Positions 8,566 to 16,377 of a stretch of 64,000 bases of DNA are shown here, in pieces. The DNA is taken from positions 3,596,001 through 3,660,000 of the forward strand of contig NZ_AP022575.1 in the NCBI RefSeq assembly GCF_010730055.1, read 5' to 3'. How positions within the stretch are numbered: position 1 is the first letter of the stretch; every line of letters starts with the position of its first letter. Both the position numbers and the translations under genes were made by a program. This stretch comes from Mycobacterium shinjukuense (GTDB taxonomy: Bacteria; Actinomycetota; Actinomycetes; Mycobacteriales; Mycobacteriaceae). The notes under the pieces were generated by a model that was given only the letters and a program-made list of their open reading frames with translations, did no database searches and was not told the origin of the DNA.

Positions 8566-9807
8566 TTAGCTCTCTTGTGACCTCGCCGAGGCGGCCTCGA
8601 ACAGGTGGCGCATGGTCGCCATGCCCAACAACGCGGCGGCCAGCAAGCCGGCCGACGCGGTGAGCATCATCGCCACACTGCGCTCATACAGCAGCCCGCC
8701 CGCCAGCGATCCGGCCATGATGCCCACCTGGAACGCCGTGACGTACAGGCCGGAGGCCCCGTCGGGGTCGTCCACGCCGTTGCGCATCGCCGCGGACTGC
8801 AGCATCGGTGACACGGCGGTGGCCATGGCGCCCCACAGAACGATCGCACCGGTGCCGATCAGGGCCGTCGTCGCGGTGCGCTGTCCGCCAAAGGCCAACA
8901 CGGTCAGCGGGACAAACGCGGCCGTCAGACACGTCATGCACACGATGATGGCCCCCTTGGGCCGGCGGTCCAGCGGTCGCGCCACCAAGGCCACCGCGAT
9001 CACCCCAGCGATCCCATAGGCAGCCAGCAACCAGGCCTGGTTCGGCCCGCGCACGCCGAGGACATCGCGGATCACCACCACGATGTAGGTGTACGAGACG
9101 AAGTGGCCGGTGACGCCGACCATGGTGATCAGGCTCACCACGATCAGCCCTCGATTGCGATGGTGGCGCGCCCGCGGCCCCACATGTTGCAGCTGGTCTG
9201 CGCTGAGCACCATCAGCGGCAACGTCAGCCGGGCCGCCACGGCGACCACGGCTGCCGCGACGGTGACGCACACCGCCGCCAGCCGCCAACCCCACATCAG
9301 GCTCAGGGCCGCGGTCAGCGGGCTGCCGACCACCAACGCCAGGCTGGTTCCGATGTAGATCGTGGTCGTGGCGCGTCCGCCGTGGCTGGCCGGCACCAGC
9401 CGGGTGGCGATCGGGGCGATCACCGACCACAGCAGGCCATGGGTCAGCGCGCACAGCACCCGCCCGGCGGCCAGCACCGCGAACGTGGGAGCCAGCGCCG
9501 AGATCAGCTGTGAGGCGGTCAGACAGCCCAGGCTGAGCACCAGGGCGCGGCGTCGCGGCCAATGCGCGGTCCAGCGCACCAGGGGGACCGTGGTCAATGC
9601 CGCGACGAACGCATACCAGGACAGCAGGGTGCCCACCAGAACCACGCTGACGTGCAGGTTTCGTGCGATCGCCGACAGCGCGCCCACGGGCAGGATTTCC
9701 GCGGTGACGTAGATGAAGGCCGCCGCCGCCAGCACCGCCAGTTGTGCGGCGGTCCGTGGCGTCCACGGTCGCGCGGCGGGGGCGGTGGTTTCGGTTTCGG
9801 CAGTCAT
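8566..9807 (-). CDS. MFS drug/arabinose-type efflux transporter (Rv0191 type)
   Basis: A 413-residue inner-membrane protein with about twelve hydrophobic helices, of the same length as H37Rv Rv0191. Typical DHA1/AraJ-like features are the helix-4 segment AAGRVLCALTHGLLWSVIAP and a loop between helices 2 and 3 with RWTAHWPRRRALV. Such exporters use the proton gradient. Rv0191 has been linked to chloramphenicol export, but the natural substrate is not clear. It lies 118 bp from the L,D-transpeptidase start on the same strand, and its start is next to the decayed ricR copy. Confidence 0.9.
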   Translation of the reverse strand: MTAETETTAPAARPWTPRTAAQLAVLAAAAFIYVTAEILPVGALSAIARNLHVSVVLVGTLLSWYAFVAALTTVPLVRWTAHWPRRRALVLSLGCLTASQLISALAPTFAVLAAGRVLCALTHGLLWSVIAPIATRLVPASHGGRATTTIYIGTSLALVVGSPLTAALSLMWGWRLAAVCVTVAAAVVAVAARLTLPLMVLSADQLQHVGPRARHHRNRGLIVVSLITMVGVTGHFVSYTYIVVVIRDVLGVRGPNQAWLLAAYGIAGVIAVALVARPLDRRPKGAIIVCMTCLTAAFVPLTVLAFGGQRTATTALIGTGAIVLWGAMATAVSPMLQSAAMRNGVDDPDGASGLYVTAFQVGIMAGSLAGGLLYERSVAMMLTASAGLLAAALLGMATMRHLFEAASARSQES

Positions 9808-9924
9808 GGCGTGGGAGGCGGAATCGGCCGGGCAACGCGGGGGATGACGGCACGATCACGCTCCTCTACCGTACGCACCACCCCGACGGCGATCGGGCTC
9901 TTTCGCGGTTCAACACGCGGTTGA

Positions 9925-10052
9925 TCAGGAGCGAACGCTGCGTGCGGTGGCCGCCCGAGCTTGCCGTCGGCGTCGACGCCTCCCCCGGCCACCACCCGGG
10001 TGACGCAGTGGCTCCGGTCGGACCGGGCCGGACCCGTCGCCGATGCCCGCAC
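9925..10052 (-). pseudogene. ricR: ricR relic: CsoR-family copper repressor with core deleted and a frameshift
   Basis: H37Rv has the copper-sensing repressor RicR (Rv0190) exactly here, between the MFS gene and ilvD. In this window only its C-terminal end is recognisable. After a GTG-initiated stretch comes SHCVTR, then a Gly-rich segment and DADGKL, matching the RicR C-terminal region. A one-base shift then puts AATARSVRS-stop in another frame, matching the RicR end (AAIARLVRS, from memory). The DNA-binding and copper-binding core, about 60 residues with the first Cys and the His ligand, is missing; only the last Cys ligand remains. The original frame runs on as an 82-codon ORF into the MFS start. 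This is seen directly apart from the remembered reference. Confidence 0.75.
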
Positions 10053-10061
10053 CCTCTGCTA

Positions 10062-10076
10062 TACCTCATCAGGGTA
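10062..10076. promoter_or_regulatory. RicR/CsoR-type copper operator upstream of the ricR relic
   Basis: Read on the minus strand the site is TACCC-TGATG-AGGTA, one mismatch from the TACCC-N5-GGGTA palindrome of the RicR regulon. It sits just upstream of the ricR relic and about 45 bp before the ilvD start on the other strand. The intact-looking box beside a broken gene suggests recent decay, or use by a RicR encoded elsewhere. Confidence 0.6.
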
Positions 10077-10121
10077 TCAGCCCGGATTTTGGCGCAGCTG
10101 GTTCCGCGTCATACTTGGACG

Positions 10122-11816
10122 ATGCCGCAAGCCGACATCAAACCCCGCAGCCGTGACGTCACCGACGGCCTGGAGAAGGCCGCCGCCCGTGGCATGTTGC
10201 GGGCGGTAGGGATGGTCGACGAAGACTTCGCCAAGCCGCAGATCGGGGTCGCGTCGTCGTGGAACGAGATCACGCCCTGCAACCTCTCGCTGGACCGGCT
10301 GGCCAAGGCGGTCAAGGAGGGCGTGTTCGCCGCGGGCGGTTATCCGCTGGAATTCGGGACCATCTCGGTCTCCGACGGCATCTCGATGGGTCACGAGGGG
10401 ATGCATTTCTCCCTGGTGTCCCGCGAGGTCATCGCGGACAGCGTCGAAACCGTGATGCAGGCCGAGCGGCTGGACGGTTCGGTCCTGCTGGCCGGCTGCG
10501 ACAAGTCGCTGCCCGGCATGCTGATGGCCGCGGCCCGTCTCGACCTGGCGGCGGTGTTCCTGTATGCCGGTTCGATTCTGCCGGGGGTCGCCAAGCTCTC
10601 CGACGGCAGCGAGCGCGAGGTCACCATCATCGACGCGTTCGAGGCGGTGGGCGCCTGCGCCCGCGGCTTGATGCCACGCCAAGACGTCGATGCCATCGAA
10701 CGGGCGATTTGTCCCGGCGAGGGGGCATGCGGCGGCATGTACACCGCCAACACCATGGCCAGCGCCGCCGAGGCGCTGGGCATGTCGTTGCCGGGCAGCG
10801 CGGCGCCGCCGGCCACCGACCGCCGCCGGGACGGGCTCGCGCGTCGCAGCGGCCAGGCCGTCGTCGACCTGCTGCGCCGCGGCATCACGGCCCGCGACAT
10901 CCTCACCAAGGAAGCGTTCGACAACGCGATCGCGGTGGTGATGGCCTTCGGCGGCTCGACCAACGCGGTGTTGCACCTGCTGGCCATCGCCCACGAGGCC
11001 GGCGTCGCACTGTCGCTCGACGACTTCACCCGGATCGGCTCGCGGGTGCCGCATCTGGCCGACGTCAAACCGTTTGGCCGCCACGTGATGTCCCACGTCG
11101 ACCGCATCGGCGGCGTCCCGGTGGTGATGAAGGCACTGTTGAACGCCGGCCTGTTGCACGGGGATTGCCTGACGGTGACCGGGCAGACGGTGGCACAGAA
11201 CCTGGCCGACCTCGCCCCACCCGACCCAGACGGCAAGGTGCTGCGCGCGCTGAACAACCCGATCCACCCGACCGGTGGGATCACCATCCTGCGCGGCTCG
11301 CTGGCGCCCGACGGCGCGGTGGTCAAATCGGCCGGCTTCGACTCCGAGGTGTTCGAAGGCACCGCAAGGGTTTTCGACGGCGAGCGGGCCGCGCTGGATG
11401 CGCTCGAGGACGGCACCATCGCCGCCGGCGACGCGGTGGTAATCCGCTATGAGGGCCCCAAGGGCGGACCCGGGATGCGGGAAATGCTCGCCATCACCGG
11501 TGCGATCAAGGGTGCCGGACTGGGCAAGGACGTGCTGCTGCTCACCGACGGTCGCTTCTCCGGCGGCACGACCGGCCTGTGCGTGGGCCACATCGCACCG
11601 GAAGCCGTCGACGGCGGACCCATCGCGTTCCTGTGCAACGGCGATCGGATCCGTCTCGACGTGGCCGGTCGCACTCTTGACGTGCTGGCGGATCCGGCTG
11701 AATTCGAGTCTCGGCGAAAAGATTTCGCCCCTCCACCGCCGCGTTACAAATCCGGCGTGCTGGCCAAGTACGTCAAACTCGTCGGCTCGGCCTCGACCGG
11801 GGCGGTCTGCGGCTAG
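10122..11816 (+). CDS. ilvD: Dihydroxy-acid dehydratase IlvD
   Basis: A 564-residue enzyme of branched-chain amino acid (and pantothenate precursor) synthesis that converts 2,3-dihydroxy acids to 2-keto acids. Signature regions are present: LAGCDKSLPGML, with the Fe-S Cys, the ICPGEGACGGMYTANTMA block, with a further Fe-S Cys, and DGRFSGGTTGLCVGHIAPEA near the C-terminus. The open frame extends upstream of 10122, but the ATG there gives the expected N-terminus (MPQADIKPRSRDVTDG). It is about 11 residues shorter than the H37Rv protein at the N-terminus. The ribosome site is weak. The gene is divergent from the ricR relic and shares its promoter region. Confidence 0.96.
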   Translation: MPQADIKPRSRDVTDGLEKAAARGMLRAVGMVDEDFAKPQIGVASSWNEITPCNLSLDRLAKAVKEGVFAAGGYPLEFGTISVSDGISMGHEGMHFSLVSREVIADSVETVMQAERLDGSVLLAGCDKSLPGMLMAAARLDLAAVFLYAGSILPGVAKLSDGSEREVTIIDAFEAVGACARGLMPRQDVDAIERAICPGEGACGGMYTANTMASAAEALGMSLPGSAAPPATDRRRDGLARRSGQAVVDLLRRGITARDILTKEAFDNAIAVVMAFGGSTNAVLHLLAIAHEAGVALSLDDFTRIGSRVPHLADVKPFGRHVMSHVDRIGGVPVVMKALLNAGLLHGDCLTVTGQTVAQNLADLAPPDPDGKVLRALNNPIHPTGGITILRGSLAPDGAVVKSAGFDSEVFEGTARVFDGERAALDALEDGTIAAGDAVVIRYEGPKGGPGMREMLAITGAIKGAGLGKDVLLLTDGRFSGGTTGLCVGHIAPEAVDGGPIAFLCNGDRIRLDVAGRTLDVLADPAEFESRRKDFAPPPPRYKSGVLAKYVKLVGSASTGAVCG

Positions 11817-11895
11817 CCGGAAGCTAGCCGCATCCCTGGCCCGGTCCAGCGACCAAGGGTGTCCGAATTCGGTTATGGCTTTGCGGACTTCGCAA

Positions 11896-12336
11896 TTATG
11901 AGCGGGTAGCCGCTGCGCGCGTACGCATCCCGAAGTAGGTAGCGGTCAGGCCCATGCCAGCCACCACCAACCCCGCGATGATGTGCGACCACATCATGCC
12001 GGCGGTCACCGTCACTCCTCGCAGAATCCACGGCGAGAAGATGAGCCAGACACCGAGCACCGGCAGCGTCCAGGTCATGCCGTGCGTGCGGTCCAGCGCC
12101 GACGCGAACCCGTACGCCAGGTACGCGACCGCGATCCCGACGATCACGTCGCACCAGGTAAGCCGGCTCGTGGCGTGGAAGCCAACGATCCACGGTGACG
12201 CGGCCACATACAGGCCAGCCAGCAGGGTCAGGCCGAAGGTGACATACGCGCTCATCGACTCGGCGGCACGCTCAAAACTCGCCCGCAGAGCCAACAAATC
12301 GGGGTGCTGTTCAATTGATGAATGGACTGTGCTCAT
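11896..12336 (-). CDS. SPW-repeat integral membrane protein (Rv0188 type)
   Basis: A 146-residue membrane protein with four hydrophobic helices arranged as two repeats, each containing the Ser-Pro-Trp signature (ASPWIVGF at about residue 46 and FSPWILRG at about residue 100). SPW-repeat proteins are small actinobacterial membrane proteins of unknown function. The N-terminal 30 residues are soluble and charged. It converges on ilvD. H37Rv Rv0188 is of similar length. Confidence 0.85.
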   Translation of the reverse strand: MSTVHSSIEQHPDLLALRASFERAAESMSAYVTFGLTLLAGLYVAASPWIVGFHATSRLTWCDVIVGIAVAYLAYGFASALDRTHGMTWTLPVLGVWLIFSPWILRGVTVTAGMMWSHIIAGLVVAGMGLTATYFGMRTRAAATRS

Positions 12337-12690
12337 TTTGCAACCTTTCTGTTATGCGGCAAGCGGTTTAAGCTCTCGATAACCCATCCATCTGTTCCCA
12401 GATTACGCTCGCTCAGCGGACGCCAGCAACGACGAGCGGGCCGGCAGCCACCGGGTGCTCCAGGCCGTTCTCAGGGGCTTTTGACAGGTCTTCCGGCGTG
12501 CCGCGGCCGGGATCTCGCCGGGCGACGACGGGCAGGTCCAAGCCCGCGGGCACGGGCGGCCGTGATCGCCTGGGCGAACGCCCGCAAAGCCCCGATGCCG
12601 ACGCGCGGCGACGTCCTCCCGGCCCGGGCCGCCGCGCCACGCCGACGTGCCCCGATCGGAATTCCGACACCCCAGCCCGGGTTCCCCTCA
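12337..12690. other. Gene-free stretch; H37Rv has an O-methyltransferase gene (Rv0187) here
   Basis: No convincing gene is visible. The short frames on both strands are Arg/Pro/Ala-rich without recognisable motifs. In H37Rv an O-methyltransferase gene lies between the SPW and mymT genes on what is here the minus strand. The minus-strand frame ending near 12413 finishes in a generic Val-Arg-stop like that enzyme, but I see no SAM-binding motif, so a relic is only a guess. The left end should hold the SPW gene promoter and the right end the mymT promoter. Confidence 0.4.
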
Positions 12691-12692
12691 TA

Positions 12693-12707
12693 TACCCGTA
12701 TGGGGTA
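12693..12707. promoter_or_regulatory. RicR-type copper operator in the mymT promoter
   Basis: TACCC-GTATG-GGGTA is a perfect TACCC-N5-GGGTA palindrome 58 bp upstream of the mymT start, extended at its edges to TATACCC and GGGTATA. In M. tuberculosis RicR binds this motif upstream of mymT and other copper-protection genes and releases it on binding Cu(I). The TATAG inside the right arm may double as the -10 element. Confidence 0.85.
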
Positions 12708-12764
12708 TAGTCGAGGTGCAAGTGACCGCCGGGACTTCGGTCCCCGATCAGGAGGGTGATACCA

Positions 12765-12911
12765 ATGGCAACACATGCGGCCGGAACCGTGCTGACCTGC
12801 GGCCACGAAGGCTGCGGGTGTCGTGTCCGTATCGAAGTCCCCTGCAACTGCGCTGGCGCCGGCCAGCCCTACCGCTGCACCTGCGGCGACGAGCTGACGC
12901 CTGTCCAATAA
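12765..12911 (+). CDS. mymT: Copper metallothionein MymT
   Basis: A 48-residue Cys-rich protein that binds several Cu(I) ions in the cytoplasm and protects against copper. Seven cysteines occupy the MymT positions: 12, 17, 19, 27, 29, 38 and 40. They lie in the blocks CGHEGCGCRV, VPCNCAGAG and YRCTCGDEL, which match the M. tuberculosis protein closely. The ATG at 12765 follows AGGAGGG by nine bases. The gene has its own promoter with a perfect RicR box (12693-12707). It is too short for routine gene calling. The ricR gene 2.7 kb away is broken, so control here needs another copy or is lost. Confidence 0.95.
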   Translation: MATHAAGTVLTCGHEGCGCRVRIEVPCNCAGAGQPYRCTCGDELTPVQ

Positions 12912-12949
12912 CCGTGACAGGCCGGTCGTGCGCTCGGGCCCCCGGCGCC

Positions 12950-15073
12950 TCACCGCCCGAACGCACGGCCGGACAGTTGGACTCGGGCCGCCAACTTCAT
13001 CGCCGCCGCCGAAGCGGCCACCGCCACCGTGTAGTCTCCGGGCGCGATGCGCCAACAGCCGGCCACCCCGTCGTAGCGGGCCAGCAGTCGCGGCTCCGCC
13101 GTGATCGTCACGCGGGTGCCCTGACCGACGTCGAGGTCGACCCGTTCGAAGCCCAGCAGCCGCAACAGCGGCTTACCCAGCGCGCCAGTCAGATACAGCT
13201 GCGCAACGTCGGCCCCCCGGCGGTCGCCGGTGTTGACGACATGGAAGCTGACCGTGACGGTGTCGCCGCCCGTCGCGACCAGGTCGCGGTATTCGAACCT
13301 GGTGTACGACAAGCCGTGGCCGAACGCGAACATCGGGTGCTGGCCCGTCCGTGCGAACCACCGGTAGCCGACGTCGGCTCCTTCAAAGTAGTGGATCGTG
13401 GTCGGTGTCCCCCACCCGGCGGCGGGGTCGGGCAACTCCGGGCGCGGCGTCTGAGCAAGATCGACCGGGAATGTGATCGGTAGCCGGCCCGAGGGATTCA
13501 CCTGGCCGGTCACAATTTCCGCAATGGCCCGCCCACCCGCCTGGCCGGGATACCAAGCCTGCAGGACGGCGTTCACCGCGTCTCGCCAGGGCATGGTCAC
13601 CGGGTTGCCGGTCTCGAGCACCACGACGGTGTGCGGGTTGGCGGCCCCGACGGCCGCGATCAGCGCATCCTGACCCCACGGCAGCGACAGGTCGACGCCG
13701 TCGCAGCCCTCGCCCTCTGCCCGGACCGCGAACACGATGGCGACGTCGGCGCGGCGCGCCACCCGCGCCGCCTCCGCCGGGCTGACGCCGGGGTCGAACT
13801 CGACACGCGCCCGGGGCAGCAGCGTTTTCAGCTCTGCAAGCGGGCTCGACGGCACGAGGTAGAGCTTGCGCAACCCTGATTCCAGGCCCGACCCACCGAT
13901 CGGGATCACTGCCGCATAGCCGCCCGGGGGCGTGACGGCGCTCGAACCGTAGCCCGCCGGCACACCCAGCTGCGCATGGCCGCCGATGACGGCGATGCGC
14001 GCGGCCGAGTCGGGCGCCAGCGGCAGCAACCCTCGGTTTTGCAGCAGCACGATTCCTTGCCGGGCGATCTGCAACGCAATCTCGTTGTGCGCGGCCATAT
14101 CCGGTGCGGGAGCGGGTTCCCACCGGTCGATTCCGACGGCGTACATCGACCGCAGGATCCGGCGAACCATGTCCGACAACCGCTCTGCGGGCAGCCTGCC
14201 GTCGCGGTGGGCGGCGCGCAGCTGGCCGGTGAACGCCTCCGACTGCCACAGCAGGGCATCGATCTGCGCACCGCACTCTTGGTCGAGACCGCTCAGCGCG
14301 CACTCCCAGCCCGGTGTCGCGCCCCAATCGGACATGACCCAGCCGCGATACGCCCAGGCGCCTTTGAGGATGTCGGTGATCAGCGCCGGGTTTGCCGCGG
14401 CGTAGTCGCCGTTGACCTTGTTGTAGGCCGCCATCACGGCGCCCGGCCGGGCCCGTTCGATGGCGATCTCGAAGGCCAGCAAGTCGGATTCGCGATGCGC
14501 GTCGGGGTCGATGACCGCGTCCAGCCAGTGCCGATTGGTTTCGTTGCAGTTCAGCGAGTAGTGCTTGGTCGTCGAGATGACGCCCTGTCGCTGTATGCCG
14601 ATGATCGACTCCGCGGCCATGGTGGCGCTCAACAGTGGATCCTCGGAAAGGTATTCGAAGTTGCGGCCGTTGCGCGGGTCGCGCGCGAGATTCATCGCGC
14701 CCGCGAGCACGACGTTGAACCCGCGGCTGCGCGCCTCCCGACCGATCACCTCACCCGCGGCCCGGGCGAGCCCCGGAGCGAAGCTGGCGGCCAGCGCCAA
14801 CCCGGCCGGCAGCGCCGTGGCGGTATCGCCGGGGCGGTATCCGGGGTTGGTGACGCCGAGGCCGGCATCGCTCATCAACAACGCCGGGACCCCGAGCCGG
14901 GGAATTCCGGGCACGTACCCGGCACTCATCGGAACGCCCGGCGGGATTCGGTCATCGCGCACGGGCCACAGTTCGCCGGCCCCCATCACGGCGACGAGCA
15001 GCGAAAACCGCTCGTCGTCGGTCATCTGGGCCTCGACCTCGCGGGCACGGACGTCGGCGGCTACCTCGTCCAC
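12950..15073 (-). CDS. bglS: Glycoside hydrolase family 3 beta-glucosidase (BglS/Rv0186 type)
   Basis: A 707-residue GH3 enzyme. The N-terminal (beta/alpha) domain carries the KHYSLN substrate-binding block and the nucleophile Asp in RGWVMSDWGA. The second domain follows (QGIVLLQNRGLLPL; VVVLETGNPV), and a C-terminal fibronectin-III-like domain contains FGHGLSYTRFEYRDL. No signal peptide is visible, so it is probably cytoplasmic. It would release glucose from beta-glucosides. GTG at 15073 follows AAGGAGGGGG at ideal distance and overlaps the upstream gene by 13 bp. The alternative ATG at 15025 (MTDDERF, the H37Rv start as I recall it) has only a weak site. Confidence 0.9.
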   Translation of the reverse strand: MDEVAADVRAREVEAQMTDDERFSLLVAVMGAGELWPVRDDRIPPGVPMSAGYVPGIPRLGVPALLMSDAGLGVTNPGYRPGDTATALPAGLALAASFAPGLARAAGEVIGREARSRGFNVVLAGAMNLARDPRNGRNFEYLSEDPLLSATMAAESIIGIQRQGVISTTKHYSLNCNETNRHWLDAVIDPDAHRESDLLAFEIAIERARPGAVMAAYNKVNGDYAAANPALITDILKGAWAYRGWVMSDWGATPGWECALSGLDQECGAQIDALLWQSEAFTGQLRAAHRDGRLPAERLSDMVRRILRSMYAVGIDRWEPAPAPDMAAHNEIALQIARQGIVLLQNRGLLPLAPDSAARIAVIGGHAQLGVPAGYGSSAVTPPGGYAAVIPIGGSGLESGLRKLYLVPSSPLAELKTLLPRARVEFDPGVSPAEAARVARRADVAIVFAVRAEGEGCDGVDLSLPWGQDALIAAVGAANPHTVVVLETGNPVTMPWRDAVNAVLQAWYPGQAGGRAIAEIVTGQVNPSGRLPITFPVDLAQTPRPELPDPAAGWGTPTTIHYFEGADVGYRWFARTGQHPMFAFGHGLSYTRFEYRDLVATGGDTVTVSFHVVNTGDRRGADVAQLYLTGALGKPLLRLLGFERVDLDVGQGTRVTITAEPRLLARYDGVAGCWRIAPGDYTVAVAASAAAMKLAARVQLSGRAFGR

Positions 15074-15591
15074 CGCACCCCCTCCTTGGCGTAGACGACC
15101 CGCAGCAGGTGACCAAGTTCTGGTCCCATCACCAGCTCCGCCAGCGTGCACAGCGTCGCCGCAAACTCTGGTCCGTGCGGCGGCGGCACCCGGCACAGGT
15201 GATGCGCCACCTCGTGCAGCACCACCAGCTCGCGCATCGCCCAGCCGGCGCCGTCCCGGCCGGGAACGGCGATAATGCCCGCGCCGTCGTGGTTTTCGTA
15301 GTGCGCCGCGGTGGCCGCCCGCCGCGCCCGCACGTGCGGCGCCGTCACCGCCGGCCAGCGCCGCCGCACGGCCGGCAACGCGAGCACCTCGTCCACATAG
15401 CGCTGGACGGATGCCACCGACCCGAACCGTCCTTCCGGTGGCAGCGTCAGCTGGGTGCCGAAGAACTCCACACTGGGCGAGCCATGGTCGGCAGCGCGGT
15501 CAAACAGTGTCCGCACGAATTCCTCGGCCGCGTAAACCCTGGCCCGCTGGAAATCCCGGCTGGACAGATACTGGGCATCCGCCCGGGTCAC
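15061..15591 (-). CDS. Putative zinc metallohydrolase with HExxH motif (Rv0185 type)
   Basis: A 176-residue protein. A zincin signature lies at about residues 116-135: LHEVAHHLCR followed after a few residues by HGPEF, giving the two His of HExxH plus a downstream His as third ligand. This matches the uncharacterised actinobacterial metallohydrolase family TIGR04338. No signal peptide or membrane helix is seen. It overlaps the DUF2786 gene upstream by 4 bp and bglS downstream by 13 bp, so the three are translated from one message. The substrate is unknown. Confidence 0.85.
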   Translation of the reverse strand: MTRADAQYLSSRDFQRARVYAAEEFVRTLFDRAADHGSPSVEFFGTQLTLPPEGRFGSVASVQRYVDEVLALPAVRRRWPAVTAPHVRARRAATAAHYENHDGAGIIAVPGRDGAGWAMRELVVLHEVAHHLCRVPPPHGPEFAATLCTLAELVMGPELGHLLRVVYAKEGVRWTR

Positions 15592-16337
15592 CGGCCCAGC
15601 GCGGCCCGTGCCCCGGGCAGCTCGGGGCTTGTGCCGAGGCGTGCTCGCCGCCCAGCGCGATCACCCGCGCGCCGAGCCGCCTCCGAGTACCCGGCCGTGG
15701 CGCTGCTGGCTCGCCAGCTACCGCGCGCCTTGGACGCGGTGCGGTAGTAGTCGCGCAGCTCGATCTCCTTGTCCCGCAGCGCGACAGCGGTGCCCGGTGC
15801 CCGGGCACGGTCCTCGGTGATCTCCCGCCGGGCCTGTTCTCGGGCCTCGGCCAGGCGCTGACCGACGCGGGCGCCGAACGCCAGCTGGAAGTTGAGCCGG
15901 GCGGTGATCGTCGGCGTCGGTCGGTGCGCGCCCGTAGCCAGGTAGGCGTCCGACGCCCGTACCATCTGGACCACCAGGCTGGCGTACAGCGCATGGGTCG
16001 CATCGATGTCCTCGGCGAACCCGTAGGCATAGACGAACGTCGAATTCGACGCCACATCGCAGCGCACGTCGTTGGCCGCCGCGATGACCACGAACAGCTG
16101 CACGTAGGTCCGCAGCCCGCGGGTGCCCGCGGTCCCGATGGTGATGGTGCGCTGCGTGGGCGCCTGCGCCGCCGACCGGGTGACAGCGTGCGCGCGGGCC
16201 ACCGCCAGGTCGATGGATGCCGCCGTGGCCAACCGTTGTGCGGCGCTCATGAACGCGTCGGCCTCGTGGGGATTATCGGTGCCTTCGGCCTGGCGCAGCA
16301 GGGCGGCGATGCGCGCTAGCGTCTTGTCGTCGGTCAT
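15588..16337 (-). CDS. DUF2786 domain protein (Rv0184 type)
   Basis: A 249-residue protein. The N-terminal DUF2786 domain is seen in KTLARIAALLRQAEGTDNPHEADAFMSAAQRL, written here only as landmarks: KTLARI near residue 5 and AFMSAAQRLA near residue 29. The rest is alpha-helical, and the C-terminus is Arg/Ala-rich. DUF2786 proteins are often found in phages and next to small metallopeptidases, but no function is established. It is first in the overlapping unit with the HExxH protein (ATGA overlap, 4 bp) and bglS. Confidence 0.85.
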   Translation of the reverse strand: MTDDKTLARIAALLRQAEGTDNPHEADAFMSAAQRLATAASIDLAVARAHAVTRSAAQAPTQRTITIGTAGTRGLRTYVQLFVVIAAANDVRCDVASNSTFVYAYGFAEDIDATHALYASLVVQMVRASDAYLATGAHRPTPTITARLNFQLAFGARVGQRLAEAREQARREITEDRARAPGTAVALRDKEIELRDYYRTASKARGSWRASSATAGYSEAARRAGDRAGRRARLGTSPELPGARAALGR

Positions 16338-16377
16338 GGCGCCAAACTACTGCAGCCCTACGACAAGCCTTCGCGAT

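Noticed and set aside
9744..10121. N-terminal extension of IlvD
   Set aside because: The frame is open, but the sequence crosses the MFS start and the ricR relic. The conserved protein begins at 10122.
10077..11591. A 504-codon minus-strand frame opposite ilvD
   Set aside because: It is the His/Asp-rich antisense shadow of a well-conserved enzyme, common in high-GC DNA.
12337..12690. Decayed Rv0187 O-methyltransferase
   Set aside because: Position fits, but no SAM-binding motif or alignable block could be recognised by eye, so I did not call a pseudogene.
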